NCBI RefSeq assembly: GCF_900106535.1
Contig: NZ_FNOH01000020.1
Coordinates: 1-64,000, forward strand
Source: Myxococcus xanthus
Lineage (GTDB): Bacteria; Myxococcota; Myxococcia; Myxococcales; Myxococcaceae
Direction of reading: 5' to 3'
Length of the DNA: 64,000 nt
In this document: piece by piece, positions 1 through 8,392 of the stretch
Layout of the letters: each line of letters starts with the position of its first letter
Position numbering within the stretch: position 1 is the stretch's first letter
Notes under the pieces: generated by a model
Seen by the model: only the letters and a program-made list of their open reading frames with translations
What the model was told of the DNA's origin: nothing
Database searches by the model: none
Program-made: the position numbers and the translations under genes

Positions 1-63
1 CACTCCGCGCTCGACTACGAGTCACCCGCTGGTTACGAGAAGAAGCACCGCGCTGCCGCTTGA
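1..63 (+). pseudogene. IS3-family transposase (OrfB/DDE), C-terminal 20 codons only, cut by the window edge
   Basis: The first 63 bases read in frame as HSALDYESPAGYEKKH followed by a short Ala-rich end and TGA. The H-S-A-L-x-Y-x-S-P string is the characteristic C-terminus of the IS3-family rve/DDE transposase OrfB. The rest of the element lies outside the window, so whether the copy is intact cannot be told. It lies 5' of the accessory membrane gene and selC. Confidence 0.75.
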
Positions 64-105
64 GGGCGAAAGCGCGGAACGCTCTGCGGAACCGGGGCAA
101 CTTCA
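1..105 (+). mobile_element. Right end of an IS3-family insertion sequence
   Basis: About 20 bases after the transposase stop comes a sequence ending GGAACCGGGGCAACTTCA at 88-105. This resembles IS3-family terminal inverted repeats, which have a GGGGCA(G)TTCA-type end and a terminal CA. The left end and the target duplication lie outside the window, so the exact boundary is inferred. Confidence 0.6.
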
Positions 106-386
106 GTAGAGAACGAACGTCCCAGCGTCGCTGACGCTCCGACTGCTCGCAGTGGCCGGAACGGCTGATCGGCTTGCGCCGGAATGGGGGCTCACCTTCG
201 CCGGAACACGCAACTACCCGAGGATTTGGACTGCACTACTTGGATGGTGCACGGTCGCTTCGAGCATGTCGTCCAGAAGTGGTATGGCCACGCTCATTGC
301 GTCAGGAAGACCCGTTGGTATATCCCCTGATGTACACGTGCTTGCGAACTCGCGGCCTTGTTTCGAGGATGGGTGAGGCGAGACCG
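106..386. other. Intergenic stretch between the IS end and the accessory gene; no gene seen
   Basis: Two overlapping plus-strand frames of 74 and 78 codons cross this stretch, but neither has a convincing ribosome site, codon bias or recognisable domain. Base composition is closer to the AT-rich accessory gene than to the core chromosome further right. I see no RNA gene or clear repeat. Confidence 0.5.
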
Positions 387-1517
387 CTAGGAAATGTCGG
401 CTGTTGTTGAGTTGTGTGCCGTCTTTTGTGGTCGATCGGTGTCCGGCGTTGAGGGTGTTTTTGAAATGCGATTGATCGCGCTGACAAGATCGGAGATGGT
501 TCCGTCGAGGATTTCGCGAGAGGATGCATCATTTGCTGGGGGGGGAGGGAGGGCTGTCTTTACGAGGCTCGATGGAGGACTGATTAGCTGGCGTATTACT
601 CTCCGCAAGGTGTTTCGATATGCTTTTTCCGACAGTGCGTGCGCGGAGTCGATCGCCAATTGGAGCCTGTTGAAATATGCGACTTCGTCTGACTTTGCTT
701 GGAAGTGGTCACGTAGTTTCCCGTCGTAGCGCAAAAGAGTTGCGGCTGCTGTGACCATGATGATTGAAGCGGATATTCCTGGTAGGTATTGGCGCCAGTC
801 GGTAAGTATTCCCTTGGCAATCATCCAGTATGTAACCGCAGGACCCGTGAGTGAAATAATGAATAGTGTGCAGCCAACATAGAATGCTATGTTGGATCTC
901 CTCCAGAGCTTGTCTTGGTCTTCCTTTGCGCTATTGGCGCGAATTATCAAGGTTGCCTTGGCTAGGCCTGAGTTTGTTTCTTTCTCTGTGTGTGCGTAGG
1001 AGAGACGGTTAAATAGCTCTTCCTGGCGACGCAGTGTTTCTTGGAGTGCGGTGGTTGTGCTTGGGGCGGCTGCGGCGATTGCTGAACGAATATTGAATGA
1101 GAAGAGCGCTGATGCTGCGAGGGCTGTCGTTAGTAGGGTTGCGGGGAGTGGTGTTTTATTTGCCAGGGAGGAGGCGAATACTGCGATTGCTATGAGCAGG
1201 AATGCGACCCCGACATAAATCAAGGGAGGGTCGTGGAGCAAATTGGAGGGAGGGCGCGGTTTCTCTCTGGAAAGAGCTGGATCTTCGAGCATTTTCTGCG
1301 CTGCATCGCGAAATGCCTGGATCCTTTTTTCTGGAGGGGATGCAGGAACACCAGGCAGAGGCAAGAGGGGTCTTATTCTGTATGTTATTGCGTCTCCAAT
1401 GTGGTATATGTTGAATATGTTTAGGTCGGCGTCTTTTGCGAGCTTGGTGAGCCTCGCTTCCCAGTCATGAGGGGGTTGATACTTTAGTTCGATTTTTTCG
1501 GGATCTGGCTTTGTCAT
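387..1517 (-). CDS. Accessory four-helix membrane protein of unknown function
   Basis: This 376-residue protein has a soluble N-terminus of about 100 residues. It then has two hydrophobic hairpins: LIYVGVAFLLIAIAVF plus a second helix near residues 105-150, and FYVGCTLFIISL plus SIIMVTAAATLL near 215-265. Between the hairpins is a charged, probably helical segment, and the cytosolic tail is rich in Pro, Thr and Ser. The paired-helix/coiled layout resembles SLATT-like or other defence-associated two-helix pore proteins only in general shape, and no family motif is visible. The gene is much more AT-rich than the rest of the window and sits between an IS end and selC, which suggests horizontal acquisition. 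The ATG at 1517 has no strong ribosome site, so the start is uncertain. Confidence 0.6.
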   Translation of the reverse strand: MTKPDPEKIELKYQPPHDWEARLTKLAKDADLNIFNIYHIGDAITYRIRPLLPLPGVPASPPEKRIQAFRDAAQKMLEDPALSREKPRPPSNLLHDPPLIYVGVAFLLIAIAVFASSLANKTPLPATLLTTALAASALFSFNIRSAIAAAAPSTTTALQETLRRQEELFNRLSYAHTEKETNSGLAKATLIIRANSAKEDQDKLWRRSNIAFYVGCTLFIISLTGPAVTYWMIAKGILTDWRQYLPGISASIIMVTAAATLLRYDGKLRDHFQAKSDEVAYFNRLQLAIDSAHALSEKAYRNTLRRVIRQLISPPSSLVKTALPPPPANDASSREILDGTISDLVSAINRISKTPSTPDTDRPQKTAHNSTTADIS

Positions 1518-2004
1518 GGGTGGTGGGTTGTGTTTGGGTGGTGCATCTGGGGTAGTGGTGGTTGGTCTGGGGGCTGAGTTGGCTTTCGAGGTTTGCCCTG
1601 GGCGGTCTCGCGATTTTGACTTGGGGTTGTGTGTTGATTGTGAGTCGAGTTGCCAGTGCTTCGTGATGCGCCGAGCGGTGAGATTGCGACGTGATGGTCT
1701 GGGATGCTTGACTTAATCAAGGTCGTCGTTTCGGGTAAAGCTGGAGCTTTGGATGGGGCTTGGTCTGTGAGGTGAGGCGCTCGTTATGCCGCATGCGGCG
1801 ACGACGTTGCGATTGCCCGAGGGAGTTGGAGTGCATGCTTGAGACCTAGCGACGACCGAGACTACAATATGAAGTTGAGGCCGCCTTGTTTTGGATAGCG
1901 GTTACGCAGCGCTCGAAGCATTGGGCTATTGGCCTTCAAATAAACGGTTTGAGTTCGTCCGATCCTATTGCGCGCGAGGTGCTGTATCTTTACGTTTAGA
2001 CTCG
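1518..2004. other. AT-richer intergenic stretch between the accessory gene and selC
   Basis: This 487-base stretch has no convincing gene. A perfect 12-base palindrome, GCCGCATGCGGC, lies at 1788-1799. A minus-strand 68-codon frame (1514-1720, TTG start) overlaps the start of the membrane-protein gene by four bases, but it is His/Pro/Thr-rich and unlike a folded protein. I found no copy of the selC 3' end here that would mark a second attachment site. Confidence 0.5.
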
Positions 2005-2103
2005 TGGCGGTAGGGCACGAGAATCGAACTCGCCAGGGACGCCTCTCGGCGCCCCTCACCGGTTTTGAAGACCGGGCCGGCCACCAGGTCCGGAAGCCCT
2101 ACC
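2005..2103 (-). tRNA. selC: tRNA-Sec (anticodon UCA)
   Basis: On the minus strand the gene starts GGTAGGGC (2103-2096) and ends GCCCTACC-G-CCA (2016-2005). This gives the eight-base acceptor stem typical of selenocysteine tRNA, with an encoded CCA. The anticodon loop CTTCAAA contains TCA (complement of 2066-2068) and is closed by GGTC-type pairing. A long variable arm (GGGGCGCC...GGCGTCCC) and the T-arm GAGTTCGATTCTC follow. At 96 nt plus CCA it is longer than ordinary tRNAs. It decodes in-frame UGA as selenocysteine with SelB and SECIS elements. No selenoprotein gene is seen in this window. The 3' end faces the accessory DNA at 1-2004. Confidence 0.95.
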
Positions 2104-2159
2104 GTCTGCGATTACGCCGGACCCTGCGGACCCCGTCAACCAAGGGGCACGGGCGCGAC

Positions 2160-2801
2160 TCACCGCGTCTTTTTCTGCGCCCGTCCCGCCTTCAATCCCG
2201 GCAAGCCCTTCACCAACGTCGTCACCAGCACCTGCGTCAGCTCCTCCGCGGGCGTGCCCGGGAACCCCGTGCATGTGAGCCTCAAGCTCACGATGCCGTG
2301 CACCCCCGCCCACAGCACCTCCGCGAGTTGCTCTGGCTTCGTGCCTTCCTCCAGCCTCCCGGTCGCCAGCAGGTCCACGAACACCTGCACCAGCACCCCG
2401 AATGCTCTCGGGCCCGGGCCTTCCGGGTGGTCTCCGAACAGGGCGGTGGAGAGCTTCGGGTCCTCCATGAAGATCAGCCGGTACGTCTCCGGGTGCTCCA
2501 GGCCAAAGCGGACGTAGGCCTCCGCTAGCTTGGGCAACCGCTCCAGCGGGTCTTCCACCTGGGCCGCGGGCTCCAGCATGGCCAGCAGGTCCTGGAAGCC
2601 GCGCACGCACAACTCCTTCGCGATGGCCTCCCGGTTCTCGAAGTGGAGGTAGAGCGTCGCCGGCGCGTACTCCACCGCGTCCGCCAGCTTGCGCATCGAG
2701 AGGGCAGGGAAGCCCTCCTTCACCACGATGTCCCGGGCGACTCGCAGAATCTGCTCGCGCAGCTCCGCTCGCTGTCGTTCCTTCCGTTCTGCAATCCCCA
2801 T
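2160..2801 (-). CDS. TetR/AcrR-family transcriptional repressor
   Basis: The 213-residue protein has an N-terminal TetR helix-turn-helix at about residues 10-58: ILRVARDIVVKEGFPALSMR, then LADAVEYAPATLYLHFENRE. A helical ligand-binding and dimerisation domain of the TetR_C type follows. The ATG at 2801 is chosen because it begins the family's usual short basic leader (MGIAERKERQ); an upstream in-frame start at 2858 would run through the operator. It is divergent from the epimerase gene, and tandem palindromes in the gap are probably its own operator. It likely represses itself and the neighbour in response to a small hydrophobic ligand, which is unknown. Confidence 0.9.
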   Translation of the reverse strand: MGIAERKERQRAELREQILRVARDIVVKEGFPALSMRKLADAVEYAPATLYLHFENREAIAKELCVRGFQDLLAMLEPAAQVEDPLERLPKLAEAYVRFGLEHPETYRLIFMEDPKLSTALFGDHPEGPGPRAFGVLVQVFVDLLATGRLEEGTKPEQLAEVLWAGVHGIVSLRLTCTGFPGTPAEELTQVLVTTLVKGLPGLKAGRAQKKTR

Positions 2802-2844
2802 GCTCCCAGTGTAGGCCTTGACCCACTGAACGCCCAGCAGTAGA

Positions 2845-2870
2845 TGAACGGCGTTCATGAACGGTGTTTA
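2845..2870. promoter_or_regulatory. Tandem palindromic operator, probable TetR-family binding site
   Basis: TGAACGGCGTTCA (2845-2857) is a perfect inverted repeat around a central G. It is followed directly by a degenerate second copy, TGAACGGTGTTTA (2858-2870), and the junction forms another palindrome, GTTCATGAAC. The site lies between the start codons of the divergent regulator (2801) and epimerase (2905), where a self-controlling TetR repressor would bind. The binding protein is inferred from position. Confidence 0.7.
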
Positions 2871-2904
2871 CAAACCACTCGCCGTTCGGGAAAGGGAGCA
2901 GGAC

Positions 2905-3882
2905 ATGGGCACGGTTGCGTTGTTCGGCGCCACGGGCGTCGTCGGACACAGCATCGCGCAGGCGCTGTGGGGGCAGGGGCGGGGCTACCGCGTGGTGGGG
3001 CGCTCCCGGGAGGGACTCCAGCGGGAGTTCGGGGCGGACCCGCAGGCGGAGATCGTCACCTGGAATCCCGACGACATGGCCTCCATCCAGGCCGCGGCCC
3101 GGGGCGTCCAGACGCTCATCTATCTGGTCGGCGTGCCCTATTGGCAATTCCACCTCCACCCCGTGCTGATGAAGCGCACGCTCGACGCCGCCATCGCCGA
3201 GGGCGTGGAGCGCATCGTCTTCATCGCCAGCGTGTACCCCTACGGCCGGCCGCGCACGGACGTCGTCAACGAGTCCCACCCCCGCGTGCCGCACACGAAC
3301 AAGGGCCGCTTGCGCAAGGCTCAGGAGGACCTGTTGCTCGCGGCGGACAAGGCGGGCTCCATCCAAGTCACCATCCTCCGCCTCCCGGACTTCTACGGCC
3401 CGGGCGTGGAGAACAGCTTCCTCCACCGCGCCTTCGTCGCGGCCTCACAGGGCAAGCGCGCCCAGCTCATCGGCCCCATCGACACGCCCCATGAGTTCGT
3501 CTACGTGCCCGACGTGGGGCCCACCGTGACGGCGCTCATGGACCATCCGGGGGCCTACGGCCGCTTCTGGAACCTCGGGGGCGCGGGCGTCACCTCCCAG
3601 GCGGCCCTGGTGGAGGACATCTACGCCCAGGCCGGCCACCCCGCGAAGTACTCAGTGCTGGGGCCGGGGATGGTGCGCCTCATCGGCCTCTTCAGCCCGT
3701 TCATGCGCGAGCTCGGGGAGATGCACTACCTGCACACCTCGCCCGTCATCATGGACGACTCGGCGCTGCGGGCGCTGCTCGGCGACATCCGGAAGACGCC
3801 GTACCGCGACGGCATCCGCCAGACGCTCGCGGCGCTCAGTCCAGCCCCCGTTGCCACAGGTCATCCTCATCCAGCCCCATGA
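2905..3882 (+). CDS. NAD(P)-dependent epimerase/dehydratase (extended SDR-like)
   Basis: The 325-residue protein begins with a Rossmann nucleotide-binding motif, TVALFGATGVVGHSIAQAL (GxxGxxG, residues 3-20). It carries an SDR-type segment with IVFIASVYPYG near residue 100 and a conserved FYGPGVENSF near 170, as in NAD-dependent epimerases. The substrate cannot be read from sequence. The ATG at 2905 has a GGGAG ribosome site six bases upstream; an in-frame ATG at 2857 lies inside the operator and is less likely. Transcription is probably controlled by the divergent TetR repressor. The 3' end overlaps the convergent metallopeptidase gene by 47 bases. Confidence 0.8.
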   Translation: MGTVALFGATGVVGHSIAQALWGQGRGYRVVGRSREGLQREFGADPQAEIVTWNPDDMASIQAAARGVQTLIYLVGVPYWQFHLHPVLMKRTLDAAIAEGVERIVFIASVYPYGRPRTDVVNESHPRVPHTNKGRLRKAQEDLLLAADKAGSIQVTILRLPDFYGPGVENSFLHRAFVAASQGKRAQLIGPIDTPHEFVYVPDVGPTVTALMDHPGAYGRFWNLGGAGVTSQAALVEDIYAQAGHPAKYSVLGPGMVRLIGLFSPFMRELGEMHYLHTSPVIMDDSALRALLGDIRKTPYRDGIRQTLAALSPAPVATGHPHPAP

Positions 3883-4867
3883 GGTGACCGACCTCGTGCA
3901 TGACGGTGATGCCAATCTGCTCGATGAGCTCCTCGCGGGTGCGGGCGAAGCGCTCCAGGTTCTTCTGGTACAGCACGATGGACGCGGGGACGTGGTCGAA
4001 CGCGTTCGTCACGCTGCGCTCGCCCACCGCCAGGCCGCGGAACACCCCGAGGATGCTCGGTGACAGGGGAGGGTCCTCACCCAGCAGGTCTTCATCCGCC
4101 GGCAGGTCCTCCACCGCGATGGTGACGTTGTCCAGGTACTGCTTCGCGTGGCCGGGCAGGGACTGCACCGCGGCCTCCACCGCGCGGTCGAACTCGGCCT
4201 CGCCCAGCTCCACCGGCGGGAAGAACTCCGTCGGCACCAGCGCCTGGGCCTTGGCGAAGCGGCGCTGGGCCTCCTTCTCGTCGCCCCGGCGCTCCGCCAT
4301 CAGCCCCAGGTACTGGTGAGCCCAGGCCTCGTCGGGCGTGTCCTTCAGCACCTTGTCGAAGGCGCCCTTCGCGTCGTCGAAGCGGCACAGCTCGAACAGG
4401 GCGATGCCCCGCTCCAACTGCGCGTCCACCGAGCGCGGCATGTGCCCCAGCGCCGCGTCCAGGCTCGCCAGGGCCGCGCGGCACTCGCCCACCTGGTTCA
4501 GGCCCATGCCCTCCAGGAGGAGGAACTCGTAGAGCAGCTCCACGTCGCCGGCCTTCTGCGCCAGGCGCTTGCCCTTCGCGCAGAAGCCCAGGCCTTCCTC
4601 CACGGCCTCCCGGTCCTCGCCCGCGCGGCAGATGAGGCAGTCCGCGGTTCCCAGGAGCACCTCCAGGTCGTCCGGGGACACCCTCAGCGCGGCGCCGAAG
4701 GCCCGGCCGGCTTCCTCCAGGCGGCCCAGCTCCACCAGGGCGGCGGCGCGCAGGTGCAGGGCGTCCACCGAGTCCGGGGCCTGGGCCAGGCCGCGGTCGG
4801 CGGCGGCCAGGGCCGCCTCGAAGTCGCCCGTCTCAAAGGCCTCTGCTGCCGCGTCCAGCGCCTCCAT
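3836..4867 (-). CDS. TPR-repeat protein with C-terminal zincin-type metallopeptidase domain
   Basis: About 343 residues long. The N-terminal two thirds are tetratricopeptide repeats (for example AFETGDFEAALAAADRGL, then further helical pairs to about residue 235). The C-terminal 110 residues form a compact metallopeptidase domain ending in MHEVGHLMGLDEDDL, an HExxHxxG(x)D/E motif as in the minimal zinc peptidase family (DUF1025/COG3824). TPRs suggest that it acts on, or is recruited by, a protein partner. The start at 4867 is chosen because the first TPR follows at once; in-frame starts at 4900 and 4954 are possible. The gene overlaps the convergent epimerase gene at its 3' end. Confidence 0.75.
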   Translation of the reverse strand: MEALDAAAEAFETGDFEAALAAADRGLAQAPDSVDALHLRAAALVELGRLEEAGRAFGAALRVSPDDLEVLLGTADCLICRAGEDREAVEEGLGFCAKGKRLAQKAGDVELLYEFLLLEGMGLNQVGECRAALASLDAALGHMPRSVDAQLERGIALFELCRFDDAKGAFDKVLKDTPDEAWAHQYLGLMAERRGDEKEAQRRFAKAQALVPTEFFPPVELGEAEFDRAVEAAVQSLPGHAKQYLDNVTIAVEDLPADEDLLGEDPPLSPSILGVFRGLAVGERSVTNAFDHVPASIVLYQKNLERFARTREELIEQIGITVMHEVGHLMGLDEDDLWQRGLD

Positions 4868-4998
4868 CCCGCTCACCCCCGTTCGCTTCGACGTCCGCAT
4901 CCCCATGGGGCCGCGACATATGAAGCCGCGCACTTCGTTGTCAACGCCGCGCACGGCTGCTACGTTCCTTGGCCCGTCCTGGTGCGGCGCTCAGTCCC

Positions 4999-5355
4999 GT
5001 GAACATCCTTGTCGTCGACGACGATCTCGAACTCTGCACGATGCTCTCTCGCTTCTTGGAGATGCATGGGTTCACGGTCTACTCGGCGTCCGACGCGCTC
5101 CAGGCGCTCGACGTGCTGGAGCGCAACCAGGTCAGCATGGTCATCACCGACTACGTGATGCCCCATATGGACGGCATCCAGTTCACGGAGATGCTCAAGG
5201 CGGACCCCCGCTTCCAGAGCGTCCCGGTGCTGCTGATGACGGGCAGCGAGGACGGCTCGGTGACGGACCGCGGCCTGCGCAAGGGCGTGGCCCTGACGCT
5301 CCACAAGCCCCTGGACATGGGCCAACTGCTCACCCTGGTCCGCTTCGCGCAATAG
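4999..5355 (+). CDS. Single-domain response regulator (CheY-like receiver)
   Basis: A stand-alone receiver domain of about 118 residues. The acidic cluster is VDDD near the N-terminus, the phosphoacceptor Asp is in ITDYVMPHMDG, Thr is in LLMTGSED, and the conserved Lys is in LHKPLDMG. There is no output domain, so it probably acts by protein contact or as a phosphorelay intermediate. The GTG at 4999 puts the usual NILVVDDD start at the N-terminus; a TTG at 4969 would add ten residues. It is transcribed toward groEL but is separated from it by the groEL promoter, so the cognate kinase is unknown. Confidence 0.85.
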   Translation: MNILVVDDDLELCTMLSRFLEMHGFTVYSASDALQALDVLERNQVSMVITDYVMPHMDGIQFTEMLKADPRFQSVPVLLMTGSEDGSVTDRGLRKGVALTLHKPLDMGQLLTLVRFAQ

Positions 5356-5421
5356 CCCACGGCGCACCTCCCGGCAGGGTGCCTCGGGCCGTCCGCTCGC
5401 CTACACGGCTACCCTTCCTGG

Positions 5422-5449
5422 TTGACATCGTTCAGGCGGCCCTTATGTT
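5422..5449 (+). promoter_or_regulatory. Sigma-70-type promoter of groEL
   Basis: A consensus -35 box TTGACA (5422-5427) is followed after 16 bases by TATGTT (5444-5449). The -10 box overlaps the start of the CIRCE element, the usual layout for HrcA-repressed chaperone promoters. Read from sequence only. Confidence 0.7.
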
Positions 5450-5474
5450 GGCGCTCGCCATGGCCGAGTGCTAA
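5448..5474 (+). promoter_or_regulatory. CIRCE operator (HrcA binding site)
   Basis: TTGGCGCTC (5448-5456), nine spacer bases, then GAGTGCTAA (5466-5474). The consensus is TTAGCACTC-N9-GAGTGCTAA, so the right arm is perfect and the left arm differs at two positions. It lies at the promoter and about 50 bases before the groEL start, indicating repression by HrcA and induction by heat. hrcA itself is not in the window. Confidence 0.9.
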
Positions 5475-5523
5475 CGGCCCGTGTCGTACTAGTAAAATCC
5501 CCCAGTGAATTCAGGAGGTTGCG

Positions 5524-7167
<1,644 letters not shown>

Positions 7168-7220
7168 GCCGCTCCGGAGGGCTCGGGACGTGAGTCCCGG
7201 GCCGTCTGGGCCTCGGCAGT

Positions 7221-7262
7221 CAACGGCCCCGGATGCCTCGTCAGGAGGCGCCGGGGCCGTTG
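7221..7262 (+). terminator. Long inverted repeat downstream of groEL, likely terminator
   Basis: CAACGGCCCCGG (7221-7232) and CCGGGGCCGTTG (7251-7262) are perfect 12-base complements. The internal GCCTC/GAGGC pairing extends the stem. There is little T-tract, so it may act in both directions between groEL and the convergent lipoprotein gene. Confidence 0.75.
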
Positions 7263-7288
7263 TCGTTTCAGCGGGGACTGCCTGGCGG

Positions 7289-8392
7289 TCAGGGCACGCG
7301 GCCCACGACGCCGCCGGTGCCGCTCTCCTGCGACGTGTAGAGCAGGGTGTCGCCGTCCACCAGCAGGCCACCGGGCCCCACGCCCTCTGGGCCCACGGGC
7401 TCCAGGGCGCCGGGTGTGCAGGTGCTCACGCGGCGGAGGAAGCCCGTGCCGCCAGTGCTGACGTCCTTGAAGTAGAGCGTCCCATTCAGTTCCACCGGGA
7501 AGGCGGGCCCCTGGAGGTCCGTGGCGACGACTTCCGCCGCGCCGCCCTCGCGTGGCAGGCGCAGCACGCGGCCGTTTCCGCCGCCTCCTTCGGTGACGAG
7601 GAAGTGCGTGGGCGTGACTTCCAGCGAGGTGCCGGCGGTGATGGTGCCGTCGCGCAGCGTGGCCGGGGCACTGCCGTCCAGCGGCACGCTGTAGAGGCCG
7701 GGGCTCTCTCCCGCGGCGACCAGGAACCACACGTCCTGGCCCACCACGCGGGCTCCCCGCACCTGCGTGTAGCCCGTGCCGGCGTAGAGCTCCTGGCGGT
7801 TGCCGCCCGAGGCGTCCACGCGCACCAGCCGGCGGTGCGACGTCGCGATGACCACCACGTCCCGGTCACCCATCCGCGCGGGCAGGACGTCCGTGCCGCC
7901 AATGGTGACATTGTTCACCGTGGCATCGAGCGGCCGTGCGTCCTTCGCGCCCGTCGCCTTGTCCACCCGCCACAGCCCGTCCAGGTCGAGCACGTAGACG
8001 GAGTCCGACACCACGGCGATGGCATCCGGCGCCCGGAAGCCCGTGGCCAGGGACACCGTGTCACCGCCCGCGCGTGGCAGCCGGAGGAGCCGCCCGGGGC
8101 CCGGCTGGGGCTGCTGCGGATTCAGGGAGTGGGACTCGGCGATGTAGAGGTCCGTTTCGTCCGCCGCGAGCCTGCGGGGCGTGTTCAACCCGGTGAGCAG
8201 TGGGGTGCCCGGACCCGAGGCGAGCGGCTCGCAACCCGCGTCGCCGCTGCCCGCATCGTCTGTCCTGGTGCCCGCGTCGTCTGTCCCGGTGCCCGCGTCG
8301 CCACGGCCCGCGTCCGGCCCGTCCTGCATCGGCGGCTTGTCGGAGGAGCAAGCAACACCCAACAGCAGGACGGACAGGAGCGCGAGTCTCAT
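7289..8392 (-). CDS. Secreted lipoprotein with beta-propeller-like repeats
   Basis: The 367-residue protein begins with a lipoprotein signal peptide, MRLALLSVLLLGVAC, with Cys at the lipobox. A short linker of Asp-Ala-Gly repeats (DDAGTRTDDAG) follows, common in myxobacterial surface lipoproteins. The rest is a string of about 40-45-residue units of the form 'LYxxDxxxLWRVD...LPxxGG', compatible with an NHL/YncE-like beta-propeller. No catalytic motif is visible. Its start overlaps the stop of the upstream hybrid kinase by four bases, so the two are translationally coupled. The lipoprotein could be a sensor partner of that kinase, but this is inference. Confidence 0.75.
   Translation of the reverse strand: MRLALLSVLLLGVACSSDKPPMQDGPDAGRGDAGTGTDDAGTRTDDAGSGDAGCEPLASGPGTPLLTGLNTPRRLAADETDLYIAESHSLNPQQPQPGPGRLLRLPRAGGDTVSLATGFRAPDAIAVVSDSVYVLDLDGLWRVDKATGAKDARPLDATVNNVTIGGTDVLPARMGDRDVVVIATSHRRLVRVDASGGNRQELYAGTGYTQVRGARVVGQDVWFLVAAGESPGLYSVPLDGSAPATLRDGTITAGTSLEVTPTHFLVTEGGGGNGRVLRLPREGGAAEVVATDLQGPAFPVELNGTLYFKDVSTGGTGFLRRVSTCTPGALEPVGPEGVGPGGLLVDGDTLLYTSQESGTGGVVGRVP

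Noticed and set aside
152..410. Two overlapping plus-strand frames of 74 and 78 codons after the IS end
   Set aside because: No ribosome site, no domain, and the two frames overlap each other; composition is that of random AT-richer sequence.
1514..1720. 68-codon minus-strand frame overlapping the accessory gene start by four bases
   Set aside because: The overlap looks like coupling, but the product is a His/Pro/Thr/Gln-rich string with a TTG start, no ribosome site and no recognisable fold. Kept only as a remark.
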